The notes: generated by a model not told the origin, from the sequence alone. A stretch of DNA of 64,000 bases from Diphasiastrum complanatum (GCA_029204225.1 CM055095.1:23727641-23791640); one strand, 5' to 3'; shown: positions 1 through 10,834, counted from the stretch's first letter. Numbers and translations: made by a program.

Positions 1-469
1 TTGATACTAGATTTGCATGCACTTGTGATCCAGAACGAAAATCCCTACGCCTCATCAGACCCCGTGATCCACAATGCCAAATAGATCTAGTGTATTAGAG
101 ATTGTAGATCTAGCACTTTCAACACTCCGAATGATTATTCCCATCATGGCTAATCTAAAAATGCATTGGACCATAATTGGAGAGTGTCCCAAGTACAATT
201 GCCAAACACCCAAGGTGACCCTAACAAATTCTGGTTTTGCAGATGGACAATACATCTGCAATACATCTGACAAAAGACCCTGCGTTCACTCAAGGACGAA
301 ACACATTGCGATCAAGTACCACTTGATAAGGGATCTGATTGGGAAGAAGATGTTGCAGACTACTTTCATTGGAACAAAGGAGATGGTAGCTGACATTTTC
401 ACAAAGGCCTTAGACAAAGGTCTGTTTGAGAAACAGAGGAGCAGTCTTGGAGTCCCTATCATGCTTTGA
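1..469 (+). pseudogene. Ty1/copia RNase H C-terminal remnant
   Basis: The last ~75 codons (about 238-469) read as the conserved end of a plant copia polyprotein: a TKHI..KYH.IRDLI block, then TKEMVADIFTKALDKGLFEKQR and a stop. This is the standard C terminus of copia RNase H. Upstream of ~238 the frame no longer matches copia, so only the 3' tip of pol is present. A purine-rich tract and an LTR follow directly, as expected for the 3' end of an element. Seen: motifs and stop. Inferred: truncated, inactive copy. Confidence 0.85.
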
Positions 470-490
470 GAGGGAGTTGAAGAAACAAAA
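467..490 (+). other. Copia polypurine tract
   Basis: A purine-rich stretch (gagagggagttgaagaaa...) lies between the copia stop codon and the TG that starts the LTR at 491. It has the position and composition of a plus-strand priming site. Confidence 0.6.
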
Positions 491-587
491 TGTTTCTAGT
501 GCCAAAGCCATGCTAGCTCTCCACTTTGATTTTGACAGAAAAGACACAAGAAGCGAAATTGTTCACATGATCAAGTATTGAATAGTT

Positions 588-685
<98 letters not shown>

Positions 686-1255
686 CCTTCGAGCTTGAAC
701 ACTCCTGAGCATTCTAGCTCACTTCTTAGAGTTGTTTAGAGATTGCTATTGTGCTTACTGCTTATCAGCATTGCGCTTAATTCAGACTTACATTTTAGCC
801 GTTCAGAAATAGCTTAGAGTACGCGGCTTCAATCCGCAACTTATTGTACTCATTTACATATGTTTCACTTCCATACTGAATCAATACTATCTTCTTATTG
901 CATTCAGTTTCGTCTCAGAATGTATGCATTTCTGTAGTTCTTCGCGACTAATTATTTGTCTAGTGATTCACGGCTAATTATTTATCTAATGGTTTGCGAC
1001 AAATTGTTTGTCTGATGTTTCGATGCTTGGCTACGTAATCACTGTAGTACTAAAGATTTCAAAGTTAGTTACTATAAGATCAAACGTGATTTCTATCACT
1101 ATTGTTTTTGTTTGAAATTGATAGGCATAGTCATGCATGAAGAAAGAGGAAGATAGTCTATTCCAATGTGCACGATAAGTTCTAATCGTTCAAATACTTT
1201 TCATTCAAGTTCGTTTCTTTTCGAGTTCGACCTATCTTTCACACACCTCTTTCCA
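491..1255 (+). repeat. Ty1/copia LTR containing a (CT)n tract
   Basis: It begins TGTTTCTAG after the polypurine tract and ends near TTTCCA just before a tRNA-iMet primer-binding site, giving about 765 bp. A 93-bp (CT)n run lies inside (590-682). The LTR therefore has the 3' end of one element on its left and the leader of an element on its right. Exact ends are inferred, because no second copy is present for comparison. Confidence 0.6.
590..682 (+). repeat. (CT)n microsatellite, ~93 bp
   Basis: Uninterrupted CT dinucleotide run inside the copia LTR. Confidence 0.98.
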
Positions 1256-1258
1256 ATA

Positions 1259-1270
1259 TGGTATCAGAGC
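1259..1270 (+). other. Copia primer-binding site (tRNA-iMet type)
   Basis: TGGTATCAGAGC, the classic sequence complementary to the 3' end of plant initiator tRNA-Met, begins 3 bp after the LTR end. Only ~45 bp of leader follow before the chromovirus LTR. Confidence 0.85.
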
Positions 1271-1314
1271 GTTGATTCTTCAAGGCCTAATTATAAGGGA
1301 AGCTCCTTAGATTC

Positions 1315-1805
1315 TGCTTACAAATCCTAAACACAAAAGGATAACACACTGTGGAGAAACCACCCAACCAAGTAGAAGCATCCAATCAATCTCTAGAAGC
1401 CTCACCCCCAAGCCAAGGAACAAGAAGAATGAATGTAGAGTGAGAGCCTGGCAATGAATCAAGAACCATGATGAGGAGTAGGGTCCTCTTATATAGAGCC
1501 TAATGCATCTTGGGCACATAGCCATGCATAGCCCTATGTTCCCTATACATAGATTCACCTAGAATAGAGTCCTATACACGGACCAACTATTCATAGAATT
1601 GTTATTGATAACTCTACACATGCATACATTGTCTCATTACCTTGTCTAAACTCCACTTAGTGTGTTCTGGGCCTCACAAGGATATTAGTTACTTTTGGGT
1701 CACGTCCAGTATGACGTGGCATAACTAACAGCTTGTTTCACTGGAGTATCGTGTATCCAAGACTAGGAGTATATTGTATCTTATGTACTAGTCATGGACA
1801 TAACA
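1315..1805 (-). repeat. Chromovirus (Ty3/gypsy) 3' LTR
   Basis: On the minus strand it starts TGTTATGTCCATG directly after a polypurine tract and ends near GTAAGCA at 1315. A diverged relative lies at 55929-56378 with the same start (TGTTACGTCCATG) and the same internal blocks (gagaaaccacccaacc, tggcataactaaca). It is the 3' LTR of the minus-strand integrase unit at 1833-3096. The inner boundary (1315 or ~1350) is uncertain. Confidence 0.75.
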
Positions 1806-1818
1806 TTCTTCCCTCCTT
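1806..1818 (-). other. Chromovirus polypurine tract
   Basis: Minus strand reads AAGGAGGGAAGAA immediately before the LTR start TGTTATG. Confidence 0.8.
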
Positions 1819-1832
1819 AAACTGTTTCTATC

Positions 1833-3096
1833 CTTAGATAATAAAATTCGGAAAATTCTTCTTTATACTATCAACTCTCTCCCACGAATCATCATCCTTT
1901 GTACAACCCTTCCACCGAATTAAGCACTAAGAGATAGAATGATTTCTCAATTGTTTATCTCTGATTCTAAGCACTTTCTTAGGTTCCAAAGGTACACTAA
2001 GCGACAAATCTTCCAAATGGGATAAATTCTCATCCGATCCAACTGTATCGCCATCATGTAAACTTAGTTTCAAACGACTTACATGAAAAATTGAGTGTGC
2101 AGTTGATTTTTCTTGAAGATCGAGTTTATACGCCAAAGAACCAATTCTACGTACAATCCTGAAAGAACTACAATAACGGGTAGGCAGCTTATAATGCTTC
2201 CATGTACATAATGTCTTAGAATCTTTCGGATTTCTAAGATATACCCAGTCATCAACTTTAAAATCTCTTAGAGATTTCTTAAGATCGGTATAGTGTTTAG
2301 CTCTATCCTGAGCACTCCGGATACTATCCTTAGCCACTTGCAACATTTCTTGCATATCATGCAAAAAATCAACAACCTTCTGGATCTTAACAGTCTTCGT
2401 CTCAGCACTTACTGGAGATCTAGGTTGAGAACTGTACATAAGCATAAAAGGACTGTAACCTGTAGCAGAATGTTTTCTACTATTATATGCAAACTCAACC
2501 AGTGGGAGATGATCTTCCCAATGAGATTGCCTGTGAGAAACATACGTCCTCAAAATATCTTCCATAGTTTGATTAGTCCTTTCTGTCTGGCCATATGATT
2601 CAGGATGATCAAAAGAACTCAAACTCAAAGAAGTTTCCAGTTTATGGAATACTGTTGACCAAAAGTGACCTGTGAACTTAGGCTCTCTATCACTAACAAT
2701 GTCACTTGGCAGGCCATACAACCGAAATAATCTTTCAACAAAGATCTGGGCTAAATCAGAAGCCTTTATAGTTGACTTGACTGGTATGAATGTAGCTAAC
2801 TTAGTTAACCGATCCACTACAACCCAAATAGAATCATTTTGTTGTTGGGTCTTTGGAAGTCCAACTACAAAATCCATAGATATGCTTTCCCATTTCTTAT
2901 CTGGGATATCTAACAGATGCAACAAACCACCAGCCTTATGGCATTCAGCCTTTGCTAGTTGACAGGGCTTGCATTTAACAACATATGACTCAACATATGG
3001 CTTGAGCTTTGGCCAATAAAACTCCCTCTTAACCAAGTCCAGAGTCCTGTGTATACCGGAAGGTCCTGCACAGGGTGTGTCATGACATTCAAACAA
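1833..3096 (-). pseudogene. Chromovirus integrase plus chromodomain (5'-truncated gypsy pol)
   Basis: A 389-codon open frame covers a complete Ty3/gypsy integrase. It has a zinc-binding region with the CKPCQLAKAE CxxC, the catalytic core with Asp in ISMDFV, Asp in VSDREPKFTG and Glu in GQTERTNQTMED, and a C-terminal GPF-like barrel (IFHVSRLK). A TAG stop at ~1926 interrupts a following chromodomain (CLIRWKGC..DDDSWERVDSI), which marks the chromovirus clade. The second His of the HHCC finger is missing (AGPSG where GH is usual). RT, RNase H, protease and gag are absent: the frame breaks at ~3096, where unrelated sequence begins. Integrase was inferred from motifs, and the unit is not functional. 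Confidence 0.9.
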
Positions 3097-3099
3097 GAT

Positions 3100-3803
3100 A
3101 AATTTTGAGCAAAAATTGAGAGGATTTCATCCTCTCTCAAATTCAAAACATCTTCTATATCATTAAATGAAATATAAATCTCATTATTTATAAAATATAA
3201 GGGAACATTGAGTAGATTTAATTGATTAACAGGAGTTGCAGATGAAAGAGAATTAGAGAGGATTATAGAACGAGGGAGAGTTTTTTGATAATCTGAAGCC
3301 ATAGATGCTTCAGCTTCAACCCCTATATCTGTATTCGCATCATCTACATCAACTGGAGCAGGTGCAGATGCTTCGATCAATGGAACAGTTGAAGATTCAA
3401 CAAACTCATCATCTGGAATTTCAGCAGATATGTAAAAGACAAATGTCATTCCTTTGATTAAAAGGCGACATATTATTTTGTGGATATCACAATAGATATT
3501 TCTTTTGAAATGGTCATGCAGGTTAGAGTACTTCCTATTGTGTTTATGCTTAGAGGATGGTTGGGAATGCACAAGGTCTTGAAAATGAACGAAACAAAAA
3601 CTATCTATATCCAAAACAAGAGTACTAATAATCTGAGAAAAATTATCAAGATAAGAAATTAAAGCATAACGATTATCATAAACTAGCTTATCGAAGGGAG
3701 CAAAAAAAATACTAGCAAAATACTCTATTTTCTCAGATGGAATGTCACTGGCATTAAAAAAATCAAGAAATTTGTTATTTGAAGACATGGAGGAACTAGC
3801 CAT
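3100..3803 (-). CDS. Unrecognised ~235-aa protein, 3' end replaced by chromovirus
   Basis: ATG at 3803 opens a frame starting MASSSMSSNN. It runs about 235 codons before it reads out of frame into the integrase region and stops at 2955. Visible parts are a Ser/Asn-rich start, a mixed region of ~120 residues rich in Phe/Tyr/Ile, an acidic low-complexity linker (APAPVDVDDANTDIGVEAE) and a short folded-looking C-terminal segment (IYISFNDIEDVLNL). No family is recognised. A TATA box about 280 bp upstream on the same strand suggests a genuine transcription unit. The native 3' end was lost at the chromovirus junction (~3096). It could be a host gene, a transposon accessory gene or a captured fragment. 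Confidence 0.5.
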
Positions 3804-3805
3804 AT

Positions 3806-4087
3806 TGAACCTAATATCGGTTCAACGCGATAGAATGATATCGGTAGAGGAATGAACAGAGTGCGCGCGTTGATCCGATATCGCTAGGACGAGATTGAAA
3901 TTTGTCGCAAGAACACGTCAGAAGTGGGTGATATCGATTTAGCGCGCCTAAATGAATCCGACCATGCAATGTTTGGGAAGGCGCGCGTCGATTTGATATC
4001 GTGAAATAGAAAGAAAACAAAAAGTCTAGTGAGTTCAGAATAAAAGATCACGGAATCAAAACATGGCAAGTGGTGTCCTTATTTATA
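3806..4087 (-). promoter_or_regulatory. TATA box and repeat-rich 5' region of the 3803 gene
   Basis: Minus-strand CTATAAATAAGG (TATA core at 4080-4087) lies ~280 bp before the ATG. Between them the motif GATATCG occurs four times (about 3837, 3877, 3930, 3995), and a block GCGCGCGT-YGATYY-GATATCG is repeated at ~3863 and ~3981. GCGCGC tracts also recur at 3942. The arrangement resembles a promoter or 5' UTR with repeated binding sites. The function is inferred. Confidence 0.45.
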
Positions 4088-4175
4088 GCCAAATTTTGTT
4101 GATCACAACCATACATTTATCAACTAACGAATTGAGAAACACAGCCTATATTTATCCACCAATCAAAGTGAGACA

Positions 4176-4279
4176 AATTTGTACCTACGCCGGAATACAT
4201 TAACTAGTCTATCACTAGATTCAACGAATCATCATTAGCCCTGACCCTAGAATTTGTACCTGCGTCGGAATACATTAAA
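4176..4279. repeat. Two ~29-bp direct repeats, 75 bp apart
   Basis: AATTTGTACCTACGCCGGAA at 4176 and AATTTGTACCTGCGTCGGAA at 4251, each followed by TACATTAA. They lie just upstream of the TATA box. The rest of 4088-4480 shows no gene. Confidence 0.8.
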
Positions 4280-4480
4280 TATTCAATCAATAGCCTCCTC
4301 GAATAATTATTAAACAAATAATAAACAAATGATAAATGGATATCATTGAAAAATGTGTACGAGGAGAATTATTACAATCTCTCGTCCTATTTAAGCAGAG
4401 TAAAGACAAGATTTTTCAATTCATGGTTGTATTTGATTTCCTTGATTTCAAAAGTCTGCACAATGATATGCTCCAATACG

Positions 4481-5454
4481 TCAAACTGGCCATTTAGTGA
4501 GGTTCAAGCATAGATTTTTGATGGATTTTGATGGTTCAACTTGTGCTAATCTTATGAGAGCATAATATATTGTTTCTCTCATCATTTCAAGTGTTTTAGG
4601 ATCCTTATTTGCTATAATTTTCACAGGAGAAAAGGACGAAAACTTAAGCAACAGATGAGCCAAATCAATCTTAATCAAAAGAGACTCTCTGGAGCAATGA
4701 TAGTTGGATCTCCTCCTATGAAGTCCAAAGAGACCCAAAGTAACGGATCAAACGGAAGAGCTGTAGAAAAAGAAGGATGAAGACAACCGTGAACCTGCAA
4801 ATAAAGCAAGATCCTCACCCAGCAAGTGGTGGTCAAAGCTCGACATTGCAAGGGTCCAAGGCTGCAACTGTAGAACTATCAGTTCCTTCACCCTACCACC
4901 AAGCCTTCATCATATTTCCTTACCATTACCAAACCGTCCATCCAAAACTGTTCCTACCACCAATTTTTATGAATCCATTCCCTTGAGACTGATAATCAAA
5001 GTTTGTGCAACCTGCAGATCAAAGATTTCCTTGAGATTGGAACTTCAACTGAGAGAAGAACCACGGAAACACCCAGAGGCAAATGGAGGATACAGACCTC
5101 CCAGAAGATAGAATCTGCCAAGAAACCAAAGATGAAACCGTCACTGGTAGATACAAGTGACTAAACAAAGAGACACATGGAAAGCACTCGAGCATGCAAG
5201 TTGTGAAGTTGCTGAGAGCTCTCCGTTTTGAGAATGTCAACCACCTATAGCAATAAGACATTCTAATCCAATTGCGGCAATTTGTGAAAGACAATTTTTG
5301 TGATAAAGACTGGCGACAATAAGCACTTGGTTTTAAGTAAGCGAACGAGGATCTACGCTTTTCCAAGTGACGATCAAAGATGCCAATGCAAAGCGGAACG
5401 ACATCGTCTAACATGAGTTGTAGTGAGTCCTGCAACACATTAGGGGTGGGATGA
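4481..5454 (+). mobile_element. Presumed 3' internal region of the 1.07-kb-LTR element
   Basis: Non-coding as far as can be seen. It ends in a purine-rich tract (TTAGGGGTGGGATGA, ~5440-5454) directly before an LTR, the position of a polypurine tract. No gag or pol motifs were found, so the element is either non-autonomous or truncated here. Its left limit is a guess, and the inversion breakpoint should lie in or left of this stretch. Confidence 0.4.
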
Positions 5455-6533
5455 TGTTGGCTAATTTTGACGAATCCCCAAGATACTCGGACAGAGCAAC
5501 TCAAGAGCACCTCTCACCTTAGACCGAGGAGGTCTCTGAGAAGACGAGACAAACGAAGACTGAGAGCCGAGAAATACTAGTAGTAATGACAAGCAAGAAC
5601 TATGTAAGCCTCATGGTGAATCCCGAAAGATGGAATGACCATGTAGGAACTAGTATTTCTAGGCAAATGTAATAAATACAAGTAGACCCCTCTTAAAGAA
5701 AGTAGAGTGAGCCACCTTTTGATGGTGACCTCTAGTGGAGAGCATTATTACACTTGTAATTTGTGAAATGTGGAGATTCCACTATGATGCCACCTAAGGA
5801 GCTCTCTTGCTTATTTAAGAGACTCCCTCTTTGTGAAGAGGAGCTTTTGGCATTGTATCTACTCCATGCTTAATAAGAAGATTTCCCATGAGTTTGATGC
5901 TACACTAAGCTCCTTGATTATGATGGTTTTCTTGAGTGATGCTCCTATGATCATGTCCTTCTATTCATATTGTGTGTGATTGTGGATTTAGAGTGGATTA
6001 GTTTTCTTGCTTTCCTAGTTGTGGATTAGATTTCATGTTTTCTTGTGGATTAATGTAGGAGCCAGCATTCAAGTAAACTAAATAGGCTAGAAATGTGGTA
6101 TAAATCTTGCATATTCTCTAACATTCTAGTTCTTGATGTTCTTGGGATGTCCAAGAATCAAAAGGCTGATTAGTTTCTTGATTCTTGGACTTCTAACATG
6201 TTGTAGATTAGTTTTTGTTGCTTGTTTTGCCAATTTATGCAAGTAAAGTAGTGTAGGATCTGATTTTAGTTCATTTTGCAGCAAAGTAGAAGTAGAATTT
6301 CATTGTTTGTTCAATGGATCTGCACTCCAATTTTATGGTTGAACGTTTTGGCATGTATGAGTGGTTGTTTATGCATGTGCATTAGTTCAAGAGTGACTTC
6401 CTTGGATTGTCCTCTGACAGGCAAGACATTTACTACATCGATATCAGCCCCTTCTGCCTAATATGGGCCTTAAAACAATAAAGAAACAAAGAAGACTAGT
6501 AAACAAATTGTATAGGCATCGAAGATGTCAACA
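5455..6533 (+). repeat. LTR-A of nested element (3' LTR)
   Basis: Starts TGTTGGCTAATTTTGACG and ends GAAGATGTCAACA, so it has TGTTG...CAACA ends. It is an inverted partner of 8987-10058 at roughly 95% identity by eye over ~1.07 kb. It is preceded by a polypurine tract and followed by GAGAT and then the first half of a copia RT on the minus strand. GAGAT recurs (as ATCTC) next to the other LTR and is the target-site duplication. Confidence 0.9.
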
Positions 6534-6538
6534 GAGAT
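6534..6538. other. Target-site duplication GAGAT (left copy)
   Basis: GAGAT abuts the CAACA end of LTR-A. The matching ATCTC at 10059-10063 abuts the TGTTG end of LTR-B in opposite orientation. Confidence 0.85.
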
Positions 6539-8860
6539 CCTATTATCGAATGATAAGGATAATTGCGCATCTGCTCATTTTCTTCGATTGTTCGAGGACA
6601 CTGGTCCTTCGACAATTTGAGACCTGGTTCCATTGGTGAGAGAGCTAACTTGCAATTAACCAAATTATATCTGACTAACATATTGTAGATGTACCTCTGT
6701 TGAGTAATGTAGATCAACTTTTGATTTTTGTCTTTGTAAATTTGAATACCAAGGCAAAAATGAACTTCGCCCAGATCTGTCATGTCAAATTCGGAGGATA
6801 GCATTGTCTTAGCTTTTTTTTTATCAAATCGATACTGTTGTCGAAGAGCAAAGTGTCGTCCACATACAAAGTGATAATGATAAAAGACTGCTGCATTGTC
6901 TTGAAGTAAACATTCAAATATGAAGAGCTTGGTGTGTAGTCATGATCAATAAAAAAAGTATTGATTCTTTATAACCATGCTTGAGCAGATTGCTTCAAGG
7001 CATAAAGTGCCTTATAGAGTTTACACACATGATTGTGTTTACCTTCGATAATATAACGTTCGAGTTGCACCATGTAAATGTCTTCTTCGATAACTCCATT
7101 GAGATTTGTTGTCTGTACATCCATTTGATGTATTTCCAAATCTGTTGCAGCAGCAAATGATAATAACAGTCGAATAGAAGAATGCTTGACTACTGGACTG
7201 AAGGTCTTAGTGTAATCGACGTTGTATACCTGAGAAAAACCTTTGGCAACAAGTCAAGTTTTTCTTCTGTCGATGCTTCCGTCTGCTTTGTACTTGACTT
7301 TGAAAATCCATTTGCAATCAGCTATATTTCTGCTAGCAAGTAATTCGACAATTGTCCATGTTTGGTTCTTGATAAGAGATGTATACTCTTTATCCATAGC
7401 TTTTTTCCAGAGATCGGAATCGAAATGATTGAGTGCCTCTTCGACAGTAGTCGACCCTGAACAAGATAGGCTGCAGACTCGTCAATATACCTGATAGGTG
7501 GTCTGCTAGTTCTTGATGATCTTCTGGGGAATAGAGGAAGTTGATCATTTTCATCATGTTGTAGTTGCTGAACTGCGACATCATCTTCTTCGGATTCGCC
7601 ATTGATATCTTGTTCGTCGAAAGTAGATGAGCTTGGACCTTCAATGAGAATAGTCGACTGAGGAACTGGGAAGTTCAATGTGTTGGATGAAACTGAAGAG
7701 TCAACTATGTGGGCTTTGCCTTGAGGTCGATAAACTGATCTTCGATGAAGATGACATCTCGGCTAACACATATCATCAACTCGATAGGATTTAACAACTT
7801 GTAGGCTTGACTTGAAGTAGTGTAGCTTATGAAAATACATTTTATGCTTTGGAAGTCGAGCTTCTTCTTGAGATTATGAGGAATCTGCGCATAAGCAGTA
7901 CATCCAAAAACTCGTAAGTTTGATAAAGAAGGTTTGGTACTTGTCCAAATTTCGAATGGTGTTTTGTCTGAGAGACCTTTAGTAGGACATTTGTTCTAAA
8001 TATAGGTTGCTGTTGAAATAGATTCAGTCCAGAAGGACTTCGGAAGTGTCGCATGTGATAACATGCACTTTGTCGATCCGACTAAGGTTCTGTTCTTTCT
8101 CTCAGCAAGACCATTTGACTGAGGCAAATAGGAGGTAATGTATTGTTTCTCAATGCCGTTGTTAAGACAGCTCCTTGAATTCGATGGAGATGTATTCTCC
8201 CCCGTTATCGGATCTTAGTGCTTTGATTCGTTCACCAGTCTAATTTTCTACATGCTCTTTGAATTGTCTGAACTTGATGAAAGCTTCTGACTTCTGTTTA
8301 ATGAAGTAAACGGCTGTTCTTCTGAAAAATTCGTTAATAAAGGTAATGAAATATTTTGCTTCTAGTGTTAAAGGAGTTTGCATAGGTCCATAAATATCTG
8401 TATGAACAACATCTAACAGACCTTTTGTTGCATGCCTATGACTTGATCTAAAAGGAATCCTAGTCTACTTTCCAAAGATGCAGCTATGGCAGATAGGAGA
8501 TCGACTTTACCAGAAGGATAGTCGAGATCAAATACTAGAGATTGTATGGACATGTTTGAAACAGATGCATAATTCAAGTGTCCTAAGCGATGATACCATA
8601 ATAATGCTTTATTGACAAGAACAGAGGATTTCAAAGCTTGACTAGAATCAGAATAACAATGTGCCAATCTATATAAGTATCCATGCCTCTTGCTAGTGCA
8701 AGGATCTTATTACTCCTATCGATAATTCTGCATTGGTCAGATTCAAACTCCACCATATAACCTAACTCTGTGATTCTACTTATTGATAATAGATTTGTAG
8801 ATAGTTTGGGAACGTATAAGACTTGCAAGCAGGTTGATTTTCAGACGGATTTGCCTACGA
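6534..8860 (-). pseudogene. Degenerate Ty1/copia pol (protease end, integrase, first part of RT)
   Basis: Reading the minus strand from 8860 down: a protease-end block (VLYVPKLSTNLLSISRI), a GAG-pre-integrase motif (LLWYHRLGHLNYASVSN), an integrase core with VVHTDIYGPM and LRSDNGGEY, an integrase C-terminal segment, and an RT with the catalytic LYVDDTLLF (~6850) and DLGEVHFCLGIQIY. Frameshifts and stops break it into pieces. The RT stops at 6534 in the conserved GSLxYAM..TRP region, exactly where LTR-A was inserted. The remainder of the RT is at 10059-10277 on the plus strand. It was an autonomous copia copy and is now dead. Confidence 0.88.
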
Positions 8861-8959
8861 TTGTTGTTTCTTGCAGGTCATTTTGCAGGCAAGGTAGTTC
8901 GTTTGCAAGGTAGACTTCAGATCAGAACACTGTTGCAACAGGTGTGGGTTTATGAGGTG

Positions 8960-8986
8960 TGGAGTTCAAGCAGCAACGGTGCCAAA
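8960..8986 (-). other. Primer-binding-site-like leader of nested element
   Basis: Minus strand directly after the CAACA end of LTR-B reads TTTGGCACCGTTGCTGC. This resembles the TTGGCGCCGTTGC-type leader seen after 5' LTRs of several plant LTR families. About 100 bp later copia pol sequence begins, so the internal region was cut here. Confidence 0.5.
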
Positions 8987-10058
8987 TGTTGACATCTTTG
9001 ATGCCTATACAATCTGTTTACTAGTCTTCTTTGTTTCTTTCTTGTTTTAAGGCCCAAATTAGACAGAAGGGGCTGATATCGATGTAGTAAATGTCCTATC
9101 TGTCAGAGGACAATCCAGGGAAGTCACTCTTGAACTAATGCACATGCATAAACCCACTCAACATGCCGAAACGTTCAACCATAAAATCGGAGTGCAGATC
9201 CATTGAACAAACAATAAAATTCTACTTCTACTTTGCTGCAAAATGAACCAAAATCAGATCCTACACTACTTTACTTGCATAAATTGACAAAACAAGCAAC
9301 AAAAACTAATCTACAGCATGTTAGAAGTCCAAGAATCAAGAAACTAACCAGCCTTTTGATTCTTGGACATTCCAAGAACATCAAGAACTAGAATGTTAGA
9401 GAATATGCAAGATTTATACCACATTTCTAGCCTATTTAGTTTACTTGAATGTTGGCTCCTACATTAATCCACAAGAAAACATGAAATCTAATCCACAACT
9501 AGGAAAGCAAGAAAACTAATCCACTCTAAATCCACAATCACACACAATATGAATGGAAGGGCATGATCATAGGGACATCACTCAAGAAAACCATCATGAT
9601 CAAGGAGCTTAGTGTAGCATCAAACTCATGGGAAATCTTCTTATTAAGCATGGAGTAGATACAATGCAAAAAGCTCCTCTTCACAAAGAGGGAGTCTCTT
9701 AAATAAGCAAGAGAGCTCCTTAGGTGGCATCCTAGTGGAATTTCCACATTTCACAAATTACAAGTGGAATAATGCTCTCCACTAGAGGTCACCATCAAAA
9801 GGTGGCTCACTCTACTTTCTTTAAGAGGGGTCTACTTGCATTTATTACATTTGCCTAGAAATACTAGTTCCTACATGGTCATTCCATCTTTCGGGATTCA
9901 CCATGAGGCTTACACAGTTCTTGCTTGTCATTACTACTAGTATTCCTTGGCTCTCATACTCGGTTCTCAGTCTTCGTTCGTCTCGTCTTCTCAAGGTGAG
10001 AGGTGCTCTTAAGTTGCTCTATTCGAGTATCTTGGGGATTCGTCAGAATCAGACAACA
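8987..10058 (-). repeat. LTR-B of nested element (5' LTR), inverted to LTR-A
   Basis: On the minus strand it starts TGTTGTCTGATTCTGACG at 10058 and ends GATGTCAACA at 8987. It is the inverted homologue of LTR-A. Beyond its outer end (10059) lies ATCTC and then the second part of the copia RT. Two LTRs of one element should be direct repeats. Here they face each other because of a later inversion. Confidence 0.9.
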
Positions 10059-10277
10059 ATCTCTTATCTACGCAATGATCTGTACCAGGCCCCTGGTATA
10101 ACACATTGGAAGGCTCTCATCATAGTCATGAGATATCTTCGAGCTACTATGGACTTTTGCATTTGTTATGGAGCAGTCAACAACGACAAGCTTTTTGATG
10201 CTATTATTGAGATCTTTGAGCAAATTGTGTTTGGTTGGACTTATTTTACGCATTTGAAACATGAAAGTCCTTTGTGA
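10059..10277 (+). pseudogene. Second part of the interrupted copia RT
   Basis: Plus strand continues the RT that breaks off at 6534. After the ATCTC duplication it encodes a LIYAMICTRP-like block, then a HWKALIIVMRYLRAT.DFCICYG segment, the conserved end of copia RT before RNase H. A TAA/frame change and loss of RNase H follow, and the reading decays by ~10280. Confidence 0.8.
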
Positions 10278-10439
10278 GTTCGATTTCAGAATACCTAAAC
10301 AAGAGTTACCAAAAACCCTAATAAGGAAAGAGAAGTTATCTTTTTCTATTACACAAAAATTCTTTCAAATAGATTACAAATGCACATGATTGCTACTAGG
10401 GTGGCCACATTTCTTACAGGAGCTCATGGTATTCTGACT

Positions 10440-10760
10440 CCACTCCTCATGGAGGGTGTAGGCCTTAGGGCATATACATACTGGAGTATCCTAAACGTGG
10501 ATTTGGCAATACAACTCATCCACTGAATTCCACCATAATGTGCCAAGCAAAATCACCTATGTATGGTTTACTTCCAGTTTATACAACTGGCTTCCAATAG
10601 ACGGGTTTAAAAAAAAAATACTCATATAAGGTAAGCATCTCACAAAGTATTGCTGCTATGTATTGTACGAGATCACCAATAATATCTTCATACACAATAT
10701 GTTTCCTGGACTTATGTATGAACTACCAAAAAATTACTGATTTTATCTTGGTGGGCAGTT
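10440..10760 (+). pseudogene. Degenerate Penelope-like element fragment
   Basis: This stretch is alignable by eye with 30480-30630, which encodes the RT motif-A region of a Penelope-like element: GTATCCTAAACGTGGAT and AAAATCACCTATGTATGGT correspond to GTATCCTAAATGTGGAT and AAGATCACTTCTATGTGGT. No open frame survives. Confidence 0.45.
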
Positions 10761-10830
10761 AGCACTCCATCTCAGGGGTGCTAACCGCCCTCGAGATACC
10801 TTGCTAACTGTGGGTACGGTTGGTGGGTTT

Positions 10831-10834
<4 letters not shown>

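Noticed and set aside
1258-1275. tRNA gene at the TGGTATCAGAGC sites (also 44638, 52045)
   Set aside because: These are primer-binding sites complementary to tRNA-iMet, not tRNA genes. No D-loop or T-loop arrangement is present.
3100-4300. Endogenous DNA-virus segment, suggested by iteron-like repeats and a compact TATA-led gene
   Set aside because: No Rep, coat or movement motif and no stem-loop origin could be seen. Kept as an unknown gene.
5019-5510. 163-codon minus-strand frame
   Set aside because: Crosses the polypurine tract and LTR boundary and has no domain. Chance frame.
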